A DNA stretch of 64,000 nucleotides from Acidimicrobiales bacterium (GCA_029263175.1 JAJCXZ010000099.1:1-64000), one strand, 5' to 3'; positions 43,267-56,094 are shown, counted from the first letter of the stretch. The notes: generated by a model not told the origin, from the letters alone. A program made the numbers and translations.

Positions 43267-44465
43267 AGCCCGAGCGCCGACTTCAGATCGTCGACTCGGT
43301 CGGTGCGCTCCCACGGGAACAGGCCGTCCTTCGGTTCGCGACCGAAGTGTCCGTAAGCCGCCGTCGGACGATAGATCGGCCGCCGCAGATCAAGGTCACG
43401 CATGATGGCACCCGGGCGGAGGTCAAAGATCTCATCGGCGGCCTTCTCGATCGCCGCGTGATCCACGCGTTCAGTGCCAAAGGTCTCGATCAGGATGGAC
43501 ATCGGATGAGCCATGCCGATGGCATACGCCACCTGGATTTCGCAACGCGACGCGGCGCCGGAGGCAACGATGTTCTTTGCAACCCAACGGGTGGCGTATG
43601 CGGCCGAGCGGTCGACCTTCGATGGATCCTTGCCCGAAAAGGCACCACCACCATGCCGGGCCATGCCGCCATAGGTGTCAACGATGATCTTGCGACCGGT
43701 CAGACCGGCATCGCCCACCGGGCCGCCGATCACGAATCGACCGGTCGGGTTGACGTGAACCTCGTAGTCATCGTCGGCGAATTGCTCGGGGATCACCGGG
43801 CGGATCACGTGCTCGATCAGGTCGGGCCGAATCATCGTGTCGCGGTCGATGCCGTCGTTGTGCTGAGTCGAGACCAGCACGGTCTTGAGTCGGACGGGGC
43901 GGTTGTCCTCGTACTCGAACGTGACCTGGGTCTTGGCGTCCGGACGGAGGTATGGAATGCGGCCGGACTTGCGAACCTCGGCATGCTTTTCGGCCATACG
44001 GTGCGCAAGGTGGATCGGCAGCGGCATGAGGACATCGGTCTCCTCACAGGCGTAGCCGAACATCATTCCCTGGTCGCCGGCTCCCTGCTTGTCGAGCTCG
44101 TCCTCCTCGCCGGCCGAACCGGAGCGGACCTCTTCAGAGGCGGTGACGCCCTGTGAGATGTCAGGCGACTGTTCGTCGATGGTCACCATGACGCCGCAGG
44201 TGTTGCCGTCGAAACCGAACGACTCGCGGTCGTACCCGATCTCGTTGATCGTCTGTCGGACGGTGCCGGGGATATCGACATAGGCCTGGGTGGTGATCTC
44301 CCCGGCCACGACCGCCAGGCCGGTTGTGACGAGGGTTTCGCACGCCACTCGGCTGAGCGGATCCTGGGCCAACATCGCGTCGAGGATGGCATCGGAAATC
44401 TGGTCAGCCATCTTGTCGGGATGACCCTCGGAGACGCTCTCAGAGGTAAAGGTCCAAGTGGTCAC
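43263..44465 (-). CDS. metK: S-adenosylmethionine synthetase
   Basis: Makes SAM from methionine and ATP. Starts [25 protein letters not shown], with the catalytic His in [16 protein letters not shown] (about residue 120), [19 protein letters not shown] (about 275) and [16 protein letters not shown] at the end are all diagnostic. Length 400 is standard. A GTG start at 44465 has AGGAG six bases upstream. No SAM riboswitch is visible in the 27-base gap to coaBC. Confidence 0.98.
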   Translation of the reverse strand: MTTWTFTSESVSEGHPDKMADQISDAILDAMLAQDPLSRVACETLVTTGLAVVAGEITTQAYVDIPGTVRQTINEIGYDRESFGFDGNTCGVMVTIDEQSPDISQGVTASEEVRSGSAGEEDELDKQGAGDQGMMFGYACEETDVLMPLPIHLAHRMAEKHAEVRKSGRIPYLRPDAKTQVTFEYEDNRPVRLKTVLVSTQHNDGIDRDTMIRPDLIEHVIRPVIPEQFADDDYEVHVNPTGRFVIGGPVGDAGLTGRKIIVDTYGGMARHGGGAFSGKDPSKVDRSAAYATRWVAKNIVASGAASRCEIQVAYAIGMAHPMSILIETFGTERVDHAAIEKAADEIFDLRPGAIMRDLDLRRPIYRPTAAYGHFGREPKDGLFPWERTDRVDDLKSALGL

Positions 44466-44492
44466 TGGAACTCCTGGTATCGGAAGAAAGAG

Positions 44493-45686
44493 TTAGGAAA
44501 GGTGGCCGAGAGCAGCATCGAGCACTGCACGCGCGATCTCGCGCTTGTCCGACAGGGGAACATCATGCCGTGTCCCATCAGCAAGGAGAAGCACTACTTC
44601 GTTGGTTGAGTGCTCGAACCCGACGTGGGCCTTGCTGACATCGTTGGCAACGATCAGATCGAGGTTCTTGCGCGCGAGCTTCTGGGCAGCGTTGGCAACG
44701 AGATCATCCGTCTCCGCCGCGAAACCGACGAGGGTTTGACCCGCAGGTTTTGCCGCACCGAGCGCGGCCAGAATGTCGGTCGTGGGGACCAGAACGACCT
44801 CCGGGGTTCCGTCCGCCTTCTTGAGCTTTGATTCAGCTGCGTCAGCGGGCCTGAAATCGGCGACCGCCGCGGCCATTACGACCAGCGCTGCGTCTGGCGC
44901 TTCTCGTTCACACACCGTTGCCATCTCCGCCGCGGTCTCCACGCTGACGACGCGAACCCCAACGGGTGCCGACGCAGGCCGTGTCGTGACGAGGACCACG
45001 TCGGCGCCGCGTGACGCAGCCTCGGCTGCAACAGCATTCCCCTGCCTGCCCGATGATCGATTCCCGATGTAGCGCACGGCGTCGATCGGCTCGCGGGTGC
45101 CGCCGGCGGTCACCAGGACCTTCTGGCCGGCAAGCTCGCCGCCTCCGAGCGCGGCCTCCACGGCCGCAACCACCGTGGACGGTTCCGCCAAACGACCGTG
45201 GCCCATGTCGCCGCCCGCAAGACGGCCGCTCTCCGGCGCCACGACCAGCACACCCCGCGCCGCGAGGACGGCGAGGTTGTCCTGCACCGAGGGCTGTTCC
45301 CACATCTCTGTGTGCATCGCCGGACAGACCATCACCGGCGCTCGGCTGGCGAGAATGGTGGCGGTCAGCAGATCGGCGCTGCGACCGGTCCGCATGTCGC
45401 TCAGCACGCGAGCGGTAGCGGGGCACACGAGGATGAGGTCTGCCGATTGTCCCATCTTCGTATGTGGAATCGGTGTCTCGGGATCGTCGAACAGCGATGT
45501 GCGCACCGGCTCGCTGGCCAACGCCGAGAAGGTGGTCTTCCCCACCATGCGTGCGCCGCCCTCCGTGAGGATCGGCACGACGTGCGCGCCGGCGTCGACG
45601 AGCCTGCGGCATACCTCTACAGCCTTGTAGGCGGCGATACCGCCGGTGACCCCGAGAACGATTCGGCGACCGGCGAGCGAGCTCAC
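44493..45686 (-). CDS. coaBC: bifunctional phosphopantothenoylcysteine decarboxylase/synthetase
   Basis: Two steps of coenzyme A synthesis. CoaC half (1-180): LGVTGGIAAYKAVEVCRRL, the FMN-binding DLILVCPATA and catalytic-region VCPAMHTEMWEQP. CoaB half (190-397): VTAGGTREPIDAVRYIGNRSSGRQG, then AAAVADFRP and the catalytic KKADGTPEVVLVPTTDIL lysine region. I chose the GTG at 45686 (MSSLAGRRIVLG), 13 bases after rpoZ; the open frame extends upstream through rpoZ but is not CoaC-like. Confidence 0.95.
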   Translation of the reverse strand: MSSLAGRRIVLGVTGGIAAYKAVEVCRRLVDAGAHVVPILTEGGARMVGKTTFSALASEPVRTSLFDDPETPIPHTKMGQSADLILVCPATARVLSDMRTGRSADLLTATILASRAPVMVCPAMHTEMWEQPSVQDNLAVLAARGVLVVAPESGRLAGGDMGHGRLAEPSTVVAAVEAALGGGELAGQKVLVTAGGTREPIDAVRYIGNRSSGRQGNAVAAEAASRGADVVLVTTRPASAPVGVRVVSVETAAEMATVCEREAPDAALVVMAAAVADFRPADAAESKLKKADGTPEVVLVPTTDILAALGAAKPAGQTLVGFAAETDDLVANAAQKLARKNLDLIVANDVSKAHVGFEHSTNEVVLLLADGTRHDVPLSDKREIARAVLDAALGHLS

Positions 45687-45699
45687 GTGCTGACCAGAC

Positions 45700-46029
45700 T
45701 CAGGCGCTGTCGTCGCTGCCGAGTGCCTTGGCAGCGATTGCCTCGGCCTCAGCAAGCGCAGCGGCTTCAGCCTCAGCGTCGGGGTCGTATTCTTCGGCGA
45801 CGATCTTGTCGACGGCGATCTCTTCGAAGGCAATCGAGAGGGGCTTCGCCGCGGTCGAGGTGACCTGGGGCGGCACGGATGCGCCGATGCCCTGACCGAG
45901 TTGGCCGACATAGTTGGTGATCTCGCGGCTCCGCATGGCGGAAAGAGAGACAAGACGGAACTTGGACCCGGTCTTTTCGAGGAGTTCCTCGATCGCGGGG
46001 TTCATCATCGTGTCGTAGCCGTGCGCCAT
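45700..46029 (-). CDS. rpoZ: RNA polymerase omega subunit
   Basis: Promotes assembly of RNA polymerase. MNPAIEELLEKTGSKFRLVSLSAMRSREITNYVGQLG is the omega core with the RSREI motif, followed by KPLSIAFEEIAVDKI. The C-terminus is an acidic Ala/Glu tail. Length 109 is normal for actinobacteria. It lies in the conserved gmk-rpoZ-coaBC order. Confidence 0.95.
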   Translation of the reverse strand: MAHGYDTMMNPAIEELLEKTGSKFRLVSLSAMRSREITNYVGQLGQGIGASVPPQVTSTAAKPLSIAFEEIAVDKIVAEEYDPDAEAEAAALAEAEAIAAKALGSDDSA

Positions 46030-46076
46030 TGCGGTTCTCCGAGATCGTGGACGGGCTGGAAGTCCAGCGGTTCAGG

Positions 46077-46646
46077 CTAGCAGCGGTCGAGCTGCGATCG
46101 GCGCTGCGCGATCAGCGTCTGGATCTCGTCTATCGCGGATTCGAGCAGGTCATTGACGACCACGTTCGCACTGAGCCCCGTCGCCACCTCGGCCTCTTCG
46201 TTCGCCTTGGCGAGGCGCTTGGCCACTTTCTCATCAGCGTCGCCCCGATGGCGAAGGCGCTGCTCCTGGTGTTCGCGAGACGGAGCGTCGACGAAGACCA
46301 GCAAGGCGTCGGGGAAACGCTCCTTGATCTGCGCGGCGCCGTGCACATCGATTTCGAACACCACATCATGACCGGGGGGCGGGTCCGGCATCGGTGTGCC
46401 CTGGAGATAGTCGAGGAACTCGACCCACTCGAGGAACCCACCATTGTCGACGTGACTGAGGAACAGCTCACGGGTGGTGAAGTGGTACGCCTCCATCGGT
46501 TCCCCGGGTCGGCGGGCCCGCGTGGTCCAGCTTCGTGACAGCCAGAGCCGAGGATCGCGATCGAGCAGATGGGCGACGATCGTGCCCTTGCCAACGCCCC
46601 CGGGGCCGGAAACAACGATGACCAGGCGGTCATTGAGGGAACTCAT
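46077..46646 (-). CDS. gmk: guanylate kinase
   Basis: Phosphorylates GMP to GDP. P-loop VVSGPGGVGKGTI (residues 11-23), GMP-binding SWTTRARRPGEPMEAYHFTT (about 39-58), VVFEIDVHGAAQIKERFPDALLVFVDAPS (about 94-122) and a basic lid RLRHRGDADEKVAKRL. Length 189 is normal. It is 18 bases after mihF. Confidence 0.96.
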   Translation of the reverse strand: MSSLNDRLVIVVSGPGGVGKGTIVAHLLDRDPRLWLSRSWTTRARRPGEPMEAYHFTTRELFLSHVDNGGFLEWVEFLDYLQGTPMPDPPPGHDVVFEIDVHGAAQIKERFPDALLVFVDAPSREHQEQRLRHRGDADEKVAKRLAKANEEAEVATGLSANVVVNDLLESAIDEIQTLIAQRRSQLDRC

Positions 46647-46664
46647 CGCCGCGGCCCGCGCTCC

Positions 46665-46982
46665 TCAACCAAAGGCGAGCAACAGCTCTTCGCGCTGCTT
46701 CTCACCGAGGCCACGGAGCCGTCGGTTCTCGGCAATGCCGATCGACTCCATCGTGCGACGGGCCTTCACCTTGCCAACGCCGGGAAGTGACTCGAGGACA
46801 GCCAAGACCTTCGTCTTGGCGACCGTCTCATCGAGATCGGCGCGAACCAACAATTCGGAGAACGAGATCGATCCCATCTTGAGCAGCTGCTTCAGTTCGG
46901 CACGAACCCGGCGAGCTTCAGCCGCTTTCTTCAGCGCAGCAGCGCGGGCCTCGTCGGTGAGCAGCGGGGGCTGGGAAGACAT
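46665..46982 (-). CDS. mihF: actinobacterial integration host factor (mIHF)
   Basis: Nucleoid-associated DNA-binding protein of actinobacteria, not related to proteobacterial IHF. The 105-residue product contains RRVRAELKQLLKMGSISFSELL, the central helix pair, and VLESLPGVGKVKARRTMESIGI, a helix-turn/H2TH-like DNA-contact region. The mihF-gmk-rpoZ-coaBC-metK-priA order is the same as in mycobacteria and supports the phylum assignment. Confidence 0.95.
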   Translation of the reverse strand: MSSQPPLLTDEARAAALKKAAEARRVRAELKQLLKMGSISFSELLVRADLDETVAKTKVLAVLESLPGVGKVKARRTMESIGIAENRRLRGLGEKQREELLLAFG

Positions 46983-47028
46983 TGTCTGGACTGTATCGGT
47001 TCGATCCGGACCAGCGAGGGAGCCGCTC

Positions 47029-47742
47029 TCAGTTGGCAGCTGCGGCGGCGGCGTGGACTGCTTGGGCGGCGGCGACGGGGTCAGATGCGTTGGTCACGGT
47101 GCGACCGATGACGAGCAGGTCAGCGCCGTCGTTGAGCGCAGAATCCGGTGATGCCGGCTTGGCCTGATCATCGACTTTGTCGCCGGGGAGGCGGATGCCG
47201 GGGGTGACGCGCAGCAGGCGGGGCGCATAGTGGTGGGCTTCCGACAGTTCGCCCGCCGAGCACACGATGCCGCTGCATCCGGCTTCGGCGGCCAGCATGA
47301 CGCGCTTTGGCATGATGTGTGGCGGCGCATCGCCGTCGCTGGTCAGGACCGTGATGGCGAGCGAGTGCGGCTGCTCGAGGCCGGCGTTGTGCGCACCCTG
47401 TTTGAGCCCATCGACTCCGGCGCTGAGCATGTCAATTCCGCCATGGGCGTGCATGGTGAGGTATTGCACCCCGAGCGCTCCGAGAACGCGTGTGGCCTTG
47501 CCGACCGTGGTCGGAATGTCGTGCAGCTTCAGGTCGAGGAAGACCTTGTAGCCCAGGTCGGCGATCGCCCCGATGGCTTCAGGACCGGCGGCCGAGTAGA
47601 GCTCGAGTCCGATCTTGGCCACGCCGAAGTACGGCTTTAGTTCGCGCCCGAGACGAATCGCAGCCACGAGATCATCGACATCAAGCGCGAGCGCAAGCTT
47701 GTCGCTCACGGCCGAATCGATGGTCGTTGCAGTATCAGCCAT
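47029..47742 (-). CDS. pyrF: orotidine 5'-phosphate decarboxylase
   Basis: Last step of UMP synthesis. The 237-residue product is the short type I enzyme: ALALDVDD at the start, catalytic block FLDLKLHDIPTTVGKA (about residue 67-83, DxKxxD), HAHGG (about 98) and the phosphate-binding end PGIRLPGD and ADLLVIGRTVTNASDPV. Mycobacterial PyrF is a different, longer type, so this gene differs from that group. Its ATG overlaps the pyrD stop region by eight bases. Confidence 0.95.
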   Translation of the reverse strand: MADTATTIDSAVSDKLALALDVDDLVAAIRLGRELKPYFGVAKIGLELYSAAGPEAIGAIADLGYKVFLDLKLHDIPTTVGKATRVLGALGVQYLTMHAHGGIDMLSAGVDGLKQGAHNAGLEQPHSLAITVLTSDGDAPPHIMPKRVMLAAEAGCSGIVCSAGELSEAHHYAPRLLRVTPGIRLPGDKVDDQAKPASPDSALNDGADLLVIGRTVTNASDPVAAAQAVHAAAAAAN

Positions 47743-48645
47743 GGGCAGCTCCGATCAGTTCGGCGACAGTGGACACTCCCCGCCGCTCACACCATTGTTC
47801 GAATTCTTTGAGGATCCGCCGCGGTGCACGCGGATCTGCGAACGTCGCAGTCCCGACCTCCACCGCCGAGGCTCCAGCAAGCAGAAACTCTACGACATCG
47901 GCGCCGCTCGTCGTGCCACCCACCCCGATGATGGGGAGGTCAGGCAGTGCTTCATGCACGTCGTACACGGCTCGCACAGCGACGGGATGCATCGCCGCGC
48001 CGGAGAGTCCACCCCGACCGGCGCCGAGCACCGGTTTGCGTGTGTTGACGTCGATCACCATGCCGAGGAGCGTGTTGGTCAGGACCACCGCCTCCGCTCC
48101 GGCCCTGTTGGCGGCATCGGCGATCTCGGGGAGATCCGCAGCATTCGGGCTCAGTTTGGCCCAGCAAGGCCGACCACAGGCCGCGGCGGCCTCGACCGCT
48201 TCAGCGGTTGCCGCGGCGGAGTGAGCGAACATTCGGCGACGGTCTTCGAGATTCGGGCAGGAAACATTGACCTCGACAGCCACCACGCCATGGGGCGCGT
48301 CGGCCAACGCGAGAGCAGCCGCCTCATAGTCGGCGATCGATCCACCCCAGATACTCGCGACAACCGTGGCACCGGTTTCCAGCAACGGCGGAAGATCGTG
48401 CTCGAGCCAATGGGGAATCCCCTCTCCTTGCAGACCAACGCTGTTGATCATTCCGGCCGCGGTGGGATGAACGCGGGGTGACGGATTACCCGCCCACGCT
48501 TCGGCTCGCATCGACTTCACCACCACGGCACCGAGCTCGGCGGGCTTCAAGTAACGAGCAAGCTCCGCTCCGTGGCCCGCGGTGCCAGACGCGGTGAGTA
48601 CAGGCGCGCTGAGACCGACAGAGCCGATCTGGGTGATGGTGTCGA

Positions 48646-48649
<4 letters not shown>
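47735..48649 (-). CDS. pyrD: dihydroorotate dehydrogenase, class IB-like (CTG start)
   Basis: FMN enzyme that oxidises dihydroorotate. [12 protein letters not shown] has the catalytic Cys of class IB at about residue 130; VVVKSM, WAKLSPN and [27 protein letters not shown] (FMN phosphate site) are present. The conserved N-terminus ([29 protein letters not shown]) continues upstream of the last TTG codon to a CTG at 48649 that overlaps the carB stop codon as CTGA; no ATG, GTG or TTG exists before an in-frame stop. This gives 304 residues, the normal size. Class IB enzymes need PyrK to pass electrons to NAD, but no pyrK is next to it. Confidence 0.92.
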
Positions 48650-51944
<3,295 letters not shown>

Positions 51945-51945
<1 letters not shown>

Positions 51946-53102
51946 TACTGGTTGCTCGGTCCGGAAGCCGAGACCCCTTTCTCAGCACTCCCGCTCGCCG
52001 CGGCGGGCGAGTCCCGCCCTGACCCATGGTCATCCATCAGTTTGGCGAACTCGTCGAAGAGGTAACGACTGTCGTGCGGGCCGGGCCCCGCCTCGGGGTG
52101 GTACTGGACGCTGAACACGGGCAAGTCGTTGTGCACCAGGCCCTCCAAGGCGCCGTCGTTGAGACAGACATGGGTTTCGGTCACGTTCGGCACAGAACCG
52201 ATCTCCACCGCGAAGTTGTGGTTCTGAGCGGTGATCTCGACCTTGCCGGTTCGAACGTCCTGCACTGGCACGTTGCCCCCGTGGTGGCCGAACTTCATCT
52301 TGAAGGTTCGTCCGCCCAGCGCGAGTGAGAGCAACTGGTGGCCAAGACAGATCCCGAAGATCGGCACCTCGCCGATGAGCTTGGGGAGCTCTTCGTTGAT
52401 CATCCCCGCAACCTCGGGATCACCGGGGCCGTTGGAGAGAAAGACACCATCGGGATCCATCGCCAACACGTCGGCGGCGGAGGTGTCCGCCGGTACGACC
52501 GTGACGGTGGCGAGTTCGCCGAGATGGCGGAGCATCGTGGCCTTCACACCGAAGTCGTAGGCCACCACCTTGCGAGGACCGCGGCCGACGACGTAGGGCC
52601 CTTTGGTGCTGACGACGCCGACGAGATCGATACCGTCGGTGCCGGGTTCTGCCTTCGCCGCGGCGAGCAGGGTGGCTTCATCAGCGGAACCAAAAGCGCC
52701 CGGCATCGCGCCGGAGTCGCGAATGTGACGGGTGAGGCGCCGCGTGTCGATTCCGGCGATTCCGGCCAGGTTGTGACGACGCAGGAATGCTTCGAGATCT
52801 TCCTCACTGCGCCAGTTGCTGTGGCGGCGTGCGAGGTCACGAATGATCACACCACGGCAGAACGGCCGAGCGGCTTCGTCGTCGGTGGCATTGACGCCGT
52901 AGTTCCCGATGTGGGGGTAGGTGAACGTGATGATCTGGCCGGCGTAGGACGGGTCGGTGATGACCTCCTGGTAGCCGGACAGCACAGTGTTGAAGACCAC
53001 CTCGCCGGTGGCCACTCCGTCGGTGGGGTCGGCGCCGATCCCTTCCCCTTCGAAGACTTCGCCGTCGGCCAGCACGAGCTGGTACTCGCGAATGTCGCTC
53101 AT
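51945..53102 (-). CDS. carA: carbamoyl-phosphate synthase small subunit
   Basis: Glutamine amidotransferase subunit that feeds ammonia to CarB. The class I amidotransferase nucleophile is in [16 protein letters not shown] (about residue 250) and the His/Glu pair in [12 protein letters not shown] (about 335). The N-terminal CPSase_sm_chain domain has [33 protein letters not shown]. After the domain a 30-residue Ser/Ala/Gly-rich tail is added. I chose the ATG at 53102, which overlaps the pyrC stop codon (ATGA); 385 residues. Confidence 0.97.
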
Positions 53103-54400
53103 CGTGTAGCGGTTCCTTCCTGCACGACGAGTTCGCCGTTGTAGATCGTGTGGCGTACGGCGCCGCGGAGTTCGCGGCCTTCGTACGGAGTATTGGCGCT
53201 GCGGCTGGCCATCGCCGAACCGCGGACGGTCCACGTGGCCTCCGGATCGAGGACAACCAGGTTGGCCGGCTCCCCGGCGGCAATCGGACGACCGTGGCGA
53301 GTGTCGATTCCAGCTATCCGTGCCGGGCGCCAGGACATCAGCGCGACGATCTCCTCGAGGGGGAGATCGAGTTCGGTGTTGGCCAGAGCGAATGCAGTCT
53401 CGAGACCGAGCATGCCCGGCGGAGCGTCGGCGAACGTGGCGTCCTTCGCGTGGGACGTGTGGGGTGCGTGATCGGTGGCGATGGCATCGATCGTGCCGTC
53501 GGCCAGGCCGTCCTTGATCGCCACGATGTCGACAGCCGTACGCAACGGAGGATGGACCTTGAACACCGAATCGAAGCTTGCGCACACGCTGTGATCGAGG
53601 GTGAAGTGATGGGTCGTGGCCTCTGCGCTGACCGGGAGGCCGGCTTCCTTGGCCGCCCGCACCATCGCAACTCCTCCGGCCGTGGACACGTGCTGGAAAT
53701 GCACGCGGCCACCGGTGAGCCGAGCGAGCGCGATGTCGCGCATGATCATCAACTCTTCGGCCTCGGCGGGCTGACCGGGCATGCCCAGACGACTCGACCA
53801 GGCTCCTTCATGCATCAACCCACCCCGGCTCAGCGATTCGATCTCGCAATGCTGGGCGAGCACGATCGGCGCGCCGTCGGCGAGGTGCGACAAGGAGCCG
53901 GCGTACTCCAACGCCGAGCGCATGATTCGTTCGTTTTGCACTCCTGCGCCATCGTCGGTGAATATCCGGACCCCGAGACGCACCAGTTCAGCCATGGGAG
54001 CGAGCTGCTCCCCGGCCCGGCCGATCGTGATGGCGGCCGAGGGATGGACGTCGCAGAGGTTTGCAGCGGCGGCGAGCTCGATCACCTGGGCAACGACAGC
54101 CGCGGAATCGATGGCGGGAGACGTGTTCGGCATCGCCACGACGGCGGTGTAGCCACCGAGGGCAGCGCCGCGTGCGCCCGTCTCGATGGTTTCCGCTTCT
54201 TCGTCCCCCGGCTCGCGAAGGTGGGCGTGGAGGTCGACGAACCCCGGGGCCACGACCTGGCCGTTTGCCGCAACGTTGATGTCGCCGGCCAGGCCGGAAC
54301 CCACGTCGACGATCCGACCGTCCGCGATCAGGACGTCGGCTTCGCGAGTGCCGGACTCGTCAACGAGTTGAGCGCCGGTGATTGCGATGGTCGGACTCAT
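53099..54400 (-). CDS. pyrC: dihydroorotase
   Basis: Cyclises carbamoyl aspartate. Class I amidohydrolase with metal ligands in VDLHAHLREPGDEEAETIETG (about residue 57-77), IFTDDGAGVQNE (Asp region), QHCEIESLSRGG, FQHVSTAGG and the catalytic Asp in IATDHAPHT (about 305). Length 433 is normal. It sits in pyrR-pyrB-pyrC-carA order and overlaps both neighbours by four bases (ATGA). Confidence 0.96.
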   Translation of the reverse strand: MSPTIAITGAQLVDESGTREADVLIADGRIVDVGSGLAGDINVAANGQVVAPGFVDLHAHLREPGDEEAETIETGARGAALGGYTAVVAMPNTSPAIDSAAVVAQVIELAAAANLCDVHPSAAITIGRAGEQLAPMAELVRLGVRIFTDDGAGVQNERIMRSALEYAGSLSHLADGAPIVLAQHCEIESLSRGGLMHEGAWSSRLGMPGQPAEAEELMIMRDIALARLTGGRVHFQHVSTAGGVAMVRAAKEAGLPVSAEATTHHFTLDHSVCASFDSVFKVHPPLRTAVDIVAIKDGLADGTIDAIATDHAPHTSHAKDATFADAPPGMLGLETAFALANTELDLPLEEIVALMSWRPARIAGIDTRHGRPIAAGEPANLVVLDPEATWTVRGSAMASRSANTPYEGRELRGAVRHTIYNGELVVQEGTATR

Positions 54401-55347
54401 GCTGCCGCCCGCCGTCCGTCGACGAGGTCGAGCCCGCTGCCGAGCAGCAGGAAGAGCACGGCCATACGGACCGAGACGCCGTTGGCGACCTGCTCGGTGA
54501 TGACGGCGTTGGGGCGATCAGCGACTTCGCCCGCAATCTCGACGCCCCGGTTCATCGGGCCGGGATGCATGATCAGCGCATCGCCAAGCCGGTCGGCGCG
54601 CCGCACGTCGAGGCCGAACTCGGTGTGGAACTCCCGTAGAGACGGAACGACAGCGTCGGCCTGGCGTTCCAGCTGCATTCGCAGCAGGTAGCAGATGTCG
54701 AGGTCGTCGATGACCTCGTCCAGATTGTGCGTGACGTTGACCGGCCAGCCCTCGAAATGCGTGGGCAGCAGCGTCTTCGGCGCCACCAGGGTGACCTGCG
54801 CTCCCATGGTGGCGAACGCCAGTGCGTTGGACCGGGCTACCCGGCTGTGCTTGATGTCGCCAACGATGGCGACATGCTTGCCATCGAGGTCACCCAGATG
54901 CTCGCGCGCGGTGTAGAGATCGAGTAGCGACTGCGTGGGGTGCTGATGCCATCCGTCGCCGGCGTTGATGACCGATGCATCGACCCACTCGGCAACCCGG
55001 CTTGGCGCACCGGCCGCTCGATGACGCACCACGATGCCGTCGACGCCCATGGCGGTGATCGTTTCGACGGTGTCTCGCAGCGACTCGCCCTTGTTCACCG
55101 AGGACGAGCTGACGCTGAAGTTCATCGTGTCGGCCGACAGCCGCTTGGCTGCCGTCTCGAACGAGAGCCGAGTGCGGGTCGAGTCTTCGTAGAAGAGCCA
55201 GGCGATCGTCTTGCCGCGTAGCGCGGGAACCTTCGGGATCGACCGCTCCCCCACCTCGGCGAAACTCGCCGTGAGGGACATGAGCTGTTCGATGTCGTCT
55301 CGGTCAAGGTCAGCCATCGAGAGCAGGTGACGTTCGCCGCCGATCAT
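54397..55347 (-). CDS. pyrB: aspartate carbamoyltransferase catalytic subunit
   Basis: First committed pyrimidine step. Carbamoyl-phosphate loop YEDSTRTRLSFETAAKRL (about residue 52-69), HPTQSLLDLYTAREHLGDL (about 136) and the aspartate loop LLRMQLERQ with PGPMNRGVEI. Length 316 is typical for the PyrR-regulated, non-PyrI type. Coupled to pyrR and pyrC by ATGA. Confidence 0.97.
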   Translation of the reverse strand: MIGGERHLLSMADLDRDDIEQLMSLTASFAEVGERSIPKVPALRGKTIAWLFYEDSTRTRLSFETAAKRLSADTMNFSVSSSSVNKGESLRDTVETITAMGVDGIVVRHRAAGAPSRVAEWVDASVINAGDGWHQHPTQSLLDLYTAREHLGDLDGKHVAIVGDIKHSRVARSNALAFATMGAQVTLVAPKTLLPTHFEGWPVNVTHNLDEVIDDLDICYLLRMQLERQADAVVPSLREFHTEFGLDVRRADRLGDALIMHPGPMNRGVEIAGEVADRPNAVITEQVANGVSVRMAVLFLLLGSGLDLVDGRRAAA

Positions 55348-55934
55348 GTGATGTCACCCTCTCCGAGGAGATCACCGAGATCGACGCCCTCGTCGTTCAC
55401 GTCGACGATCTCGTCCTTGCGGGTCGGGAGGTTCTTGCCCACATAGTCGGGGCGAATGGGAAGCTCCCGATGGCCGCGGTCGACCATTACGGCGAGCTGG
55501 ATCGCCCGTGGCCGGCCGTAGCTGTGAATTGCGTCGAGCGCCGCTCGCACGGTACGTCCGGTGTAGAGAACGTCATCGGCGAGCACGATCACCTTTCCGG
55601 TCGGATCGACGGGAATCTCGGTGAGTGCCTCGGGCATGACCGGGCGGAGTCCGAAGTCGTCTCGGTGCATGGTGGCATCGAGCGTCCCGACAGGAACTGA
55701 GCCGGCTTCAGCTTCCTCGATGGTACTGATGTCGGCGGCCAACCGCTGGGCGAGATCCACCCCACCGGTCTGCATACCGATGATCACGACATCGTCGGCA
55801 CCATGGTTGCGCTCGAGTATCTCATGGGCCATTCGACGAATCGCTCGGGAAACGTCGTCGGCCGACATCACCCTGGTCCGTGCCTGAAACCGGCCGCTCT
55901 GCGGCGCAGCCAAGCCACGTTCTCGCTCTGCCAC
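55344..55934 (-). CDS. pyrR: bifunctional PyrR, pyr operon regulator and uracil phosphoribosyltransferase
   Basis: Binds UMP/UTP and then a hairpin in pyr mRNA to lower expression; also makes UMP from uracil. The PRPP loop VIVLADDVLYTGRTVRAALDAIHSYGRP is at about residue 115-142, and VVIIGMQTGGVDLAQRLA at about 48. The GTG start at 55934 has GAAGGA five bases upstream. A PyrR-box hairpin lies in its leader at 55955-55974. As no terminator is seen between box and start, control is likely at translation, as described for mycobacterial PyrR. Confidence 0.96.
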   Translation of the reverse strand: MAERERGLAAPQSGRFQARTRVMSADDVSRAIRRMAHEILERNHGADDVVIIGMQTGGVDLAQRLAADISTIEEAEAGSVPVGTLDATMHRDDFGLRPVMPEALTEIPVDPTGKVIVLADDVLYTGRTVRAALDAIHSYGRPRAIQLAVMVDRGHRELPIRPDYVGKNLPTRKDEIVDVNDEGVDLGDLLGEGDIT

Positions 55935-55954
55935 GTTTTCCTTCTCTCGTCCGT

Positions 55955-55974
55955 ATGAGCCTCTCTGGACTCAT
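55955..55974 (-). promoter_or_regulatory. PyrR-binding RNA hairpin
   Basis: On the minus strand ATGAG and CTCAT close a ten-base loop, and the inner 14 bases AGTCCAGAGAGGCT fit the PyrR loop consensus ARUCCNGNGAGGYU at every position. The hairpin ends about 10 bases before the GAAGGA ribosome-binding site of pyrR, so PyrR binding could block translation of the whole coupled operon. Confidence 0.88.
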
Positions 55975-55991
55975 TTCACGGTCGAGATCTG

Positions 55992-56000
55992 AACATAACA
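55992..56000 (-). promoter_or_regulatory. possible pyr operon -10 element
   Basis: The minus strand reads TGTTATGTT, an extended -10 pattern (TG-n-TATGTT), with a predicted start near 55985, about ten bases before the PyrR hairpin. No -35 hexamer is visible in the GC-rich palindromic stretch upstream (56006-56026). Confidence 0.4.
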
Positions 56001-56045
56001 GTCCCGCGCCGCCGCGCGGCGCGCGCTCGCTGTGGAAATGTCTTC

Positions 56046-56094
56046 GAACTCGTGCAACGTCGTCACGAGAAGAGCAACGACGTTGCACGAGTTC
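56046..56094 (+). repeat. 49-bp palindrome, copy 3 (solitary, most perfect)
   Basis: Two exact 18-base arms (GAACTCGTGCAACGTCGT and its complement) flank a 13-base centre. It starts one base after the stop codon of the GNAT gene on the minus strand, the same one-base offset as copy 2 has to pheT. No nuclease gene is adjacent. It also separates the efp-nusB-GNAT unit from the pyr promoter and could act as a terminator, but no U tract follows. Confidence 0.92.

Noticed and set aside
44466-44492. SAM riboswitch before metK
   Set aside because: The gap is only 27 bases and too short for any known SAM riboswitch.
56006-56026. GC-rich palindromic stretch before the pyr promoter as a regulatory site
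   Set aside because: It is a simple run of CG/GC dinucleotides; in high-GC DNA its symmetry is not informative enough.
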